Below are positions 10,800 through 19,000 of a stretch of 64,000 nucleotides of DNA, piece after piece. A program made the position numbers and the translations under genes. The notes under the pieces are model-generated. The model was not told the origin of the DNA, did no database searches, and saw only the letters and a program-made list of their open reading frames with translations. Position 1 is the stretch's first letter; each line of letters starts with the position of its first letter. Source of the stretch: Azorinus chamasolen (lineage: Eukaryota; Mollusca; Bivalvia; Cardiida; Solecurtidae); the NCBI GenBank assembly GCA_963576725.1, contig OY755246.1, forward strand, positions 69,163,371 through 69,227,370, written 5' to 3'.

Positions 10800-11500
10800 T
10801 GATTTATTTCATAGCCCGGTTTAGTTACCTCGTAAAATGTTTTGTAGCGCATTTTACACGGACATTAAATAGCAACACAATCTTGATTTGTGCAGCGTAA
10901 GCATTACTCTTTGCAACACAATACGCCTTGCTTCACCGTCTAACCCTTTCGCCGCCAATTGAACTTATCGTCTGCTTGCTGCAGGTTTCTTAGTGTCATT
11001 AACGAAAGCACATTCAGAGTGTCAAACATTTGGGTATTAATTAGACGTAAACTGTCAGTAAAGACTAGGCCTTTAGCTTGTTTACCAAAGTTTCGTAGCT
11101 AAAAGAAAAATTCTTCAAATCAAAAATAAAATTAAAATTTCTTTTCTCAACTACCTGCCCTAGGTATTATTTAAACAGTTTGGATACTGGTGTGGCGTTT
11201 TATGATTCAAAGTAAAGGGCGGAGCTAAGAATGTTTACCAAAATTTCGTAGATAATTAAAATTTCAAAGCAGACTTTGCAGTAAAACCCCGGTAAACCTG
11301 ACGTTAAAGTTAGTGTCACAAATGTGTCTCATGTGCGTAAAATGTTCACTATTTGAATAAGAAAATCAAACTATACAAAACTGACAAACCATGTAGATCG
11401 AGATTAAAAGTTCAGACAAAATCCCAGCATTACAAGTCTCTCTGTTTGTAAAATTCATATTTCTTTTCGATGACTATAGTTAACCCCCTCTAAACTAGAA
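10800..11500. other. No gene; decayed D-like remnants
   Basis: Remnants such as AACCCTTTCGCCGCCAATTG near 10940 and AAACAGTTTGGATACTGGTG near 11173 suggest old family D copies. No exon is supportable. Confidence 0.4.
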
Positions 11501-11503
11501 TTC

Positions 11504-11733
11504 TAGTATAGTAGAATTTAGATTTAGAAAAACCTCTCTATAACGGCCACTAAATTACATCAAGTAGTTTGTGTTAAAGGCAGGTGGTTGCTTAAAGCAA
11601 GGTGAAAGTAAAACAGAACAATTCAATAGGGGCGTTCTGTTTTACTTTCACCTTGCTTTAAGCAACCACCTGGCCTAAATACCAGCTAATTAACTTAATT
11701 TAGTGACCGTAATAGAGAGGTTTTCCTGTACTT
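11504..11733. mobile_element. Family G pogo-like MITE
   Basis: Ends AAAACCTCTCTATAACGGCC and ACCGTAATAGAGAGGTTTTC. Core TTAAAGCAAGGTGAAAGTAA with AACAGAAC and its complement. The left apex has lost symmetry (AATTCAATAGGGGC). Confidence 0.75.
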
Positions 11734-11890
11734 GAAGGCAGGTGGTTGTTTAATGCAGGGTAAAAGTCATGCAGAAATCTCCTAGAGGAGCTCTCTGTGT
11801 GACTTTCACTCTGCATTAAGCTGCCACCTGTCTCCAAGACCGATATTTATACCGAATTTAACGTTCGGTTTAGATGGTTCCACTGTACGT
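11733..11890. mobile_element. H1 pogo-like MITE, left end missing
   Basis: GCAGGTGGTTGTTTAATGCAGG core with ATCTCCTAGAGGAGCTCTC, then CCGATATTTATACCGAATTT, end TGGTTCCACTGTAC. It abuts the G element directly. Confidence 0.65.
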
Positions 11891-11992
11891 AAATTTTAAA
11901 TGCCTGTAAAGGTTAATTACATGTAGTTCAACCATTAAAATGCAATTTGATATTTATAATAAATGTGTTGAACATGAAGAAAATGTAATACA

Positions 11993-12171
11993 GTAAAGCC
12001 AATTTAAATCGGATTCTAGTAGAAAAGAATTTACATACTGACTGATTAATGCAGGGTGAACGTCCTCCAGGAGCTTTCAGCACGACTTTCATCCTGCATT
12101 AAGCTGCCACCTGTCTCTAAGACCGATATTTATACTGTCTTCAACGTCCGGTTTAGAGGGGTTTTACTGTA
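11993..12171. mobile_element. H1 pogo-like MITE
   Basis: CAGTAAAGCCAATTTAAATCGG left end, TTAATGCAGGGTGAACGTC core with one shortened arm, right end GGTTTAGAGGGGTTTTACTG then TA. Confidence 0.75.
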
Positions 12172-12200
12172 CTGACATCGGATATGTTGAGTGCATTATA

Positions 12201-12405
12201 CAGTAAACCCCCTCTAATGCGACCATTTCATGAATAAACACGACTGTCTTTATAAGCGGGTGGTTGCTTAAGACAGGACGAAAGTTATGCAGAAAGCTCC
12301 AAGAGGAGCTTTCTGCCTAATGTTCGTCCTGCATTAAGCTACCACCTGCCCCTGGCGCCCAGAATTATGCCCCTTTTTGGTAGTCGCATTAGAGGGGCTT
12401 TACTG
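12201..12405. mobile_element. H2-like pogo MITE, complete
   Basis: TA flanks at 12199-12200 and 12406-12407. Ends CAGTAAACCCCCTCTAATGC / GCATTAGAGGGGCTTTACTG. Core AAAGTTATGCAGAAAGCTCC around AAGA with its complement. Both ends are intact. No coding capacity. Confidence 0.9.
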
Positions 12406-12715
12406 TACACACTTTATAAGTAGCCTTGAAACAAACTATAAAACCATACCAATCTAACCGTGGCACAACTCGACTTTGCAAACAGTTTGGGTCCAGATGA
12501 GACGCCGAGGAACTCGGCCCCTTATTGGGATCCAATCTGCTCGACACTCGGTGGGTAGTTTCTCAAAACCTTGATCAAGACGGTATAAGTCAAAAATTTG
12601 CACAAGATCCGTATTTGAGCAGACTTTGAGGGGGTTAACAGTAGGTTAATGGTTAAATAAGCGTGCGTGTCAAATATGCGGGGTGCATAATGCCTACACA
12701 CATGCACTTATCTCG

Positions 12716-13085
12716 TATAGTAGAGTCTTGCTAAAGCGACCACATGCTTTATTAACATAGGAGTCTTTAAAAGCAAGTGGTTACTTAATCCATCCTCTCA
12801 TAGGCTATTTTTAGAACCAACCACTTTGAATAACTGTACCGAAAGGGAGCATTAACTAGAGAAAATGACAATTTTAGAATGGTGTAGTTGGAAACCATTG
12901 TAATGAATAGAGCATTTGCTCCTATAGGAGCAAATGCTCCATTTATCACAATGGTTTCAACAGGTTATTTTACAGAGGCGTAGAAAGGCGTATTTATGGA
13001 GGAAAGGGTTAATTCAGGGCAAAAGTAATGCAGAACACTCAAATAGGAGTCTTCTGTATCACTTTTATCCTGCATTAAGCTACCA
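12716..13085. mobile_element. H2 pogo-like MITE split by a family A element
   Basis: Left part AGTAGAGTCTTGCTAAAGCG..AGCAAGTGGTTACTTAA; right part TTAATTCAGGGCAAAAGTAA..CCTGCATTAAGCTACCATC. Removing 12789-13008 plus one TTAA restores the H2 core arm around its GCTTAATGCAGG motif. Confidence 0.8.
12789..13008 (-). mobile_element. Family A MITE nested in H2, 220 bp
   Basis: Flanked by TTAA at 12785-12788 and 13009-13012. Ends TCCATCCTCTCATAGGC and GGAGGAAAGGG. Core AATAGAGCATTTGCTCCTAT with its complement. The interrupted host makes the 4-bp TTAA duplication unambiguous, which supports piggyBac-type mobilisation. Confidence 0.9.
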
Positions 13086-13248
13086 TCTGAGCAGGATCTG
13101 ATCTATTTGCTTGTGAAATTATAATAGAGCTGGCTCTATAGTTTCTACCAGTACCGAAATTCCATGCGTTCATATGCCATTGTAAAATTTCAACTAATAA
13201 ATATTCAAAATGTCATAATGTCTTCATAAATATTCATGAGATAAAGGG
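13085..13248 (+). mobile_element. Family B MITE, right two-thirds
   Basis: Starts inside the core (GATCTGATCTATTTGC), then TATAGTTTCTACCAGTACCG, CATAAATATTCATGAGATAAAGGGTTAA. An E-type decayed core follows at 13250-13350 and a D-like one at 13663-13790. Confidence 0.6.
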
Positions 13249-13974
13249 TTAAGTGCCACCTTACTGACAGTCACTGATAGCTTGAATCCAGATGAGACAC
13301 CGAGTCTTTCTATGCCATCATGGATCCGAGCTATTGGACACTCGGCCATAGTTTTTTAATATCAGTAAAAATGGCTCCAGGCCAGAATTGCATAGGCATT
13401 ATATTGCAAAACAGGACAGGGGATAATCATGCTTCAAAGACATGTTCTTTGACACGACACGCAGGGTTACTCAAAAGCATGCACTCATCTGTATCTGCCC
13501 GGTGCTTAATCTATATATAACGTTTTCATTCACACCAATTGAAATGCCTCTTGACAAAAACATTATAATCTTGCAAAATCTCAAATTGTTACCTGGTACA
13601 ACCAGGTAGAAAGTCCAGGGGTTTCCAGAGAGATAACCTGATTTACGCTGCGGTTAACCTTTCTCCTGTTAATCAAGGCAAAACTGCCATTGCGAACAGT
13701 TTGGAATAAGATCACACGCCGAGGAAATCGGCCTCTGATCAGGATTGATGCTATTTGCCAGTCGATAGACTGTTTCTCAAAAGACTGAGTATATTACCAA
13801 TGATACCAATAATATTACCAATGAAATTCTAAGGTGATACAAAATTATAAAACCATACATGGTAATGATCACTACGGGGCTTGTGAAGGATAGCCCACGC
13901 AGCGAGCGAATTTGCAAATACAACAAAGCCTCTCAGAACTGGACGTTTAAATTCGTATCAATACTCGTCTGTGA

Positions 13975-14125
13975 GACAACTGGCAGCTTAATGCAGGATG
14001 AAAGCCGTGAAGTAAGCTCCCATGGGAGCTTTCTGCACGACTTTCATCATGCATTAAGCAGACACCTGCCTAAAAGAGCTAAATTGTTCTTCACTAAATT
14101 CCGGTTTAGAGAGGGTTTACTGTAT
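13975..14125. mobile_element. H1 pogo-like MITE, left end missing
   Basis: CTTAATGCAGGATGAAAGCC core, apex AGCTCCCATGGGAGCTTTC, right end TTCCGGTTTAGAGAGGGTTTACTGTA. Confidence 0.7.
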
Positions 14126-14132
14126 ATGTTAA

Positions 14133-14318
14133 TCCTTTCAACGCTAAATTTACAAGTAGACCTTTCCAAAATTCGAAAAAAAGGTCAAGCTTACCTTGAA
14201 TATTGAGGGGTTTTGAAAGAAAAGTGTAACATGGCAAATAGCTCCTTTGGGAGCCCTCTCATCAGGCTCTACACTGTTTGCAAAGGACAATAGCGGCTCG
14301 TTCCCCGCACCGAAAGGG
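14133..14318 (+). mobile_element. Family F MITE with TTAA flanks
   Basis: TTAA at 14129-14132 and 14319-14322. TCCTTTCAACGCTAAATTT left end, AAAAGTGTAACATGGCAAAT, apex GCTCCTTTGGGAGCCCTCTC (left arm shortened), right end GCACCGAAAGGG. Confidence 0.8.
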
Positions 14319-14529
14319 TTAATCTAGGTGACACTCCGGGTATTCCGGAATCTCACCAGGAACCAGTCAGTTCGATATTCTGGCCATAATTATGAAATTA
14401 AATGGAAACAATATACACGTACAATTTCGCTGCTAATTGTGACTCTGTAAGCATCTTTGGACATAGAAGGCCAGCTAGGTAATTTGGTGTCTAATTAGGA
14501 TCCAAACTGCTTGATGAAGTACTTATGCT

Positions 14530-14754
14530 TTGCCCCATTCCTCCATATGCTATTTTAGATCAATCCACTTTGTATAAATCTACCGAAAAGGAGCATTAAC
14601 TAGAGAAAAGGAAAATGTTAGAATTCTGTAGTTTGAAACCATTGTGATAAATAGCGCATTTGCTCCTATAGGAGCAAATGCTCTATTTATCACAATGGTT
14701 TCAACAGGTGACTTTTACAGAGGCGTAGAAAGGCGTATTTATGGAGGAGAGCGT
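14530..14754 (-). mobile_element. Family A MITE
   Basis: CCCATTCCTCCATATGC, AATCTACCGAAAAGGAGC, core GATAAATAGCGCATTTGCTC. The right arm keeps CTC where the left has CGC, so the arm change is not compensated. End GGAGGAGAGCGTTAA. Confidence 0.8.
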
Positions 14755-14888
14755 TAAACACAAAAAGGAAGAAAGTTGAAAAATAAAATTGAATCAGACA
14801 TTTTTTTTCAAGACAGTACGTGATTGCGAAAGTGGAAAAGCAGGTAATTAATGTCAGACCTCAGTTTGCATAGGGTGCTAAAGATTAA

Positions 14889-15127
14889 CCCTTTATTCCA
14901 TAGATGCCCCTTTCTCTGCCTCTGCAAACATAATAGACCCAGATCAGAATGTTCTTGTTGGAGCCATCTGATCAGGGTCTACTATGTTTGCTTATGTTAT
15001 AATATAGATATTATTCAATAGTTTCTCATATCGGCAAAACATTCCTGTTTTCATGTGTCATTACTAACCATTAATCTAATTAATATTCATGATGTCATTA
15101 TTTCTAACATGAATATCCAAGGGTTAG
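14889..15127 (+). mobile_element. Family B MITE
   Basis: TTAA at 14885. CCCTTTATTCCATAGATGCC, core ATAGACCCAGATCAGAATG..CATCTGATCAGGGTC, then TAATATTCATGATGTCATTA. Confidence 0.75.
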
Positions 15128-15226
15128 GTACGAAGGTTTTTATGGTCCATTAGCCTTGTCTCTGCTGACACAGCTCGTCAGAAACCTCCCTGACTGCTAT
15201 GATACACAAGTAGGCCACTTAAACCG

Positions 15227-15602
15227 ATCACTTAACCGAATCCCGCACACAATATTTATAGACCCAATCTCTTCGAATAAATCTTCCGAAAAGGAGCATT
15301 TAATAGGGAAAAGGAAAATTTTAGAATTGTGTAATTTTGAAACCATTGTGATAAATAAAGCATTTGCTCCTATGAAAGTTCCCTCACAGTGACGCCTTTT
15401 AACGCCTTTGTAAAAATCCTTTTCTTTTAATCATTGTGATAAGTAGAGCATATGCTCCATAAGAACAAAGGCTCTATTAATCACAGTAGTTTCAAAACTA
15501 CACAATACTAAAATATCCTTTTTTAAATAAAAAAAATGCTTCTTTTTGGTAGCTGTATTCAGAGAGGTTGGTTCTAAAAAAAGCCTATCAGGGGATGGGT
15601 TA
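15227..15602. mobile_element. Two abutting family A MITEs, truncated then inverted
   Basis: 15227-15380 is the right half of an A (CTTCCGAAAAGGAGCATTTA up to half the core). 15384-15602 is a nearly complete A in the opposite orientation with core GATAAGTAGAGCATATGCTC and end GGGATGGGTTA. They lie just downstream of the adaptor gene stop codon. Confidence 0.7.
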
Positions 15603-15676
15603 CGACACAAAAATGTTGCCTCTTTTCGATGGTTACCTTAGAGGAGATTTAAAACACAACCATACTCATCACACTG

Positions 15677-16006
15677 TTAATGTCTGTAAGGCAGACGGTA
15701 TTCGTCGTCGTCGTCCCCGTTGATAATACGAACGATATCCTGGATATCATCTGGATAACTGAAGACTAAGGTAGACCGCATACACATGGGGATGTGGTCA
15801 GCAGTTGCGCCTGAGTTTGGGAACAAAACGGGAATAAATCGTCGGTTTCTTGAGCCATTTCCGTGGAATTCTGCACGCAGATTGTTGAAAATGTAGCGGG
15901 CATTGAGCTGGACAATGTCAGGCTGTGGCTCCTCTGTTGTTCGGTCGCCATGGTCCTGGGTGTCATGGAAGTAGGTCGGCGAGAGACAAACGATCACGTA
16001 TTTCGC
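15677..16006 (-). CDS. Adaptor exon 4 (second half of SEFIR, stop)
   Basis: 109 codons plus TAA, entered in phase 0 after TTTGCAG. AKYVIVCLSPTYF continues directly from DQMTTE of exon 3. The conserved FIPVLFPNSG follows, and the tail is acidic (NGDDDDEYRL). No clean AATAAA was found before the family A elements downstream. Confidence 0.92.
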   Translation of the reverse strand, partial: AKYVIVCLSPTYFHDTQDHGDRTTEEPQPDIVQLNARYIFNNLRAEFHGNGSRNRRFIPVLFPNSGATADHIPMCMRSTLVFSYPDDIQDIVRIINGDDDDEYRLPYRH

Positions 16007-19000
16007 CTGCAAACAAAACAATAACCATGTAATCTCTCCACAACCACAACTTAACCCATTTGCTCCCAATGGATTCCTCCGTGTATATACATTGGATTTG
16101 TCCATTTTTTATCTAAGGGGTGCCTGGCCTAAATTTTCTATTTCGTTTTGTTTTAAGCGGGGGTCTGCAACAACCCTTAGCCTACCGAACGAGATTTAGC
16201 TGTCATTTGCAAACATACTGGTTCGAGACGAGTCATCGGGTAACAGACATTGTGTCCGTATTTGTTTTCAAAAGCTTAAACGAATGGGAATAAGTAAAAC
16301 AGTGACAGCTTTCACTATATAAACTTCGTTTTGTGTTACCAGGACACAAAAAAATGAACTGACGAACAGCGGTAGGACTGACAGTCGGATCGATAATAGG
16401 CAACCTTAAATGACACCCGTTCAAAAAAGGGGCAGAGATATTAGAATGGAATCAGACGAATATAATGTCAAATACATTTATTAATGAGAAAGAAATTGCA
16501 CGGAAAATGCGATTAACTTGGAAATAGGTTCGTATCATCCTACACTTGAAAAAGAAGGTTCCCTTTTATTCCTTAACTACAAGCCTGCTCCGGGTACCAT
16601 TGGCCGTTTATAGGAAAAGTGCTGTCAAAATGGTGGTGAACCCTGGGAAAGAACTGTATAACGAATTTATTATACTGCAAAGTTTTACGGTTCGGATTAT
16701 TTATATAAATCCATTTTGGCATGTTGAATCACTAAACACGCTAATTCCCCTAAAAGCGTCCCAATACATTTATTTCTACCCGAAGGTATCTTAAGTGGTG
16801 TGTATTGTATTTCATCGGCGTTCGTGTTATTATAGATGGCTGGACGATATAATAACTCCTCTAAAAACTGTTTTATTGGTCATTTCAAACAATGATGTTT
16901 TTTAATTCATTCCTGCATTGTTTTCTTTACGTATCAATAGTTGTCTATTATGAATTTTGCTATTGTTTAGCCGAGTCGAGAGGTCGGTCTTTTGGTTTCT
17001 GACCATAATATGTGGGGCCTGTCATGGGGGATTTCTATGTACCCTGTCAGCTCACAGGGTACATGGACTCATGTACACGGCTAGTTAACTAATCAGAAGT
17101 GAGGATTTTACTTTGCAGTATAATAAAGTTATTTCGACGGACGAGCAAACGATGAAACCAAACTTACCTCAGTTGTCATCTGGTCCAGCCAGTCATTCCT
17201 GTTCAGTCTAAGCTGAGAAAAAGTCTCTGGATCCATATCTATTTTAACCCTAATTCCGTCACTTTTTAACAGTCGACACATGTGTATGATTTCCCGCAGA
17301 TGTCTCTGATCGTCATTGTTAGGGTTCCAACTAAACGTCACAAACACAAATTCCGAAGCCCTTCGTTCTCTCTGCATGCTTCCCCCATCCTGGCCAGTTG
17401 CCCTGCTGCCGTGCTCGCTATTTTGTCTGCTGCCCTCCACTCTACTTCCAGCATTCCATTCGCGATCGTTTCTGTTGTTTAAGCTATGAAGTCTCTCAAT
17501 AAGTTCATTTGTGTTCAGATCGCCGTTTTGACCAGTCTGAATCTCATCCTGTCTAGGACCATTGGAATCACGGAAAGACAGCCGTGAATACAATTCTTCT
17601 ATATCCACCCTGCTATCTTGAGGTGAATGCCTTTGTCTTTGTGCAATCGAGCCATCAGATGATGAACTGTGCCTGTCCAGTGAAGATATTTCATCACGTC
17701 TATCGGAGGGCCATGTGTTGCGCTTTTCTTCTCTATACTGACTACACGAAGAGCATTCGTTGGGCTGGGCACCAAGTTCGTGTGTGTTATCATTCCTTGA
17801 TTTAATACAGAACGTTTTTTTCTGCTCTCTGATGTTTTGACTCTGCCTTTGATGAACTTGGCGAAAGTCTACAGAATCATTAATTCGGCGTGCATTATTG
17901 TTATCGCTATTTGATTGGGAATCATTGCCAGCTCTTCCCTGGTTATTGTACGGACTGCCAGACAATCGACAGTATGTCCGGGGAGGTGATGCAATTGTTG
18001 TTAACACGCCGGTTTCATCTGGATCCGATGCTAATCGGCACTTGTCACAGTTACATGATCGACTCGAGTTACTAGGGCGATTAAGTGGTGGACTGCTGTT
18101 TGGACTGTGACGTCTGCGACCATTTTGCCTTGTTTGAGGGTTCTGGTCGAAGTGTCTTAGAGAAGGTGTTGAGCTTCCTATTGCAGGTTGTCTGCGCAAG
18201 TCCTCAGTCTGTCCCCTGTTTGCATCTGTCCTATTTGGAACAGTTGGTGCCGGCTGATCAGTATTTGTCACTGGTATGGGTGTGGAAGTTTGTTCATTTG
18301 ACAGTCTTTGATTACTGGGCAGCCTGTAATCAGTAGACGAACTTCGAATATTGCTTGGAGGTTGTACAAGAGGAGACTGCGGAACAGCTGGTTGGAAGAC
18401 TGGTGAATGTGGCAAGCGTGGCTCTTGACCAACATGAGGGTACATGTACTGTGGTGGGCAATTTGGACATTGACAGTGTGAGGACTCCGCATTCTGCTCA
18501 CCAGAAGGACCTTGCACACCTGCTCCCAATGATCTGTTTATATCTGCAATCAAAACATTACATGTATACTCTTCTATAATCGCCCCCTTCCCACACTTAG
18601 GGTATGCTTTAGTTATCGAACTTGAAATCAACCGTTTTGTCATAATTTGTCAACGGCAAGATCAAATCATGTGTTTATTTAATCTTTGGCCTTGTCTAAA
18701 GCAGATCTAGAGGAGCCGTCTGATCAGGGTCTGCCCTGTTTGATAATTGAATTTGATAGATCTGTTTCTTTACTTTCTAAAATGGCTTCAATGTTCCGCC
18801 TTCCATATTTCGTTGTAACTATTTCGTCCATGAATATTTAGTAGGTATTGAAATTTGGAATAAACGTAAAACAGGGAAAGGGTTAATGATGCCGGACAGA
18901 GGTGATACAGAAGTCTCCTTTAGGAACTTTCTGCACGTGTACTGCATTAAAACATTAAACTACCACTTGCTTTTTAAGACTTCTTTGTTCAATGTACTTC

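Noticed and set aside
13859..14206. 115-codon plus-strand open frame
   Set aside because: Spans H1 and F MITE sequence; no exon signals.
17282..18579. Several plus-strand open frames
   Set aside because: Shadows of adaptor exon 3 on the opposite strand.
18544..18643. Upstream extension MTKRLISSSITKAYPKCG of adaptor exon 3 as a protein start
   Set aside because: A clean acceptor (GATTGCAG) whose phase fits exon 2 lies inside it; an alternative promoter cannot be excluded without transcripts.
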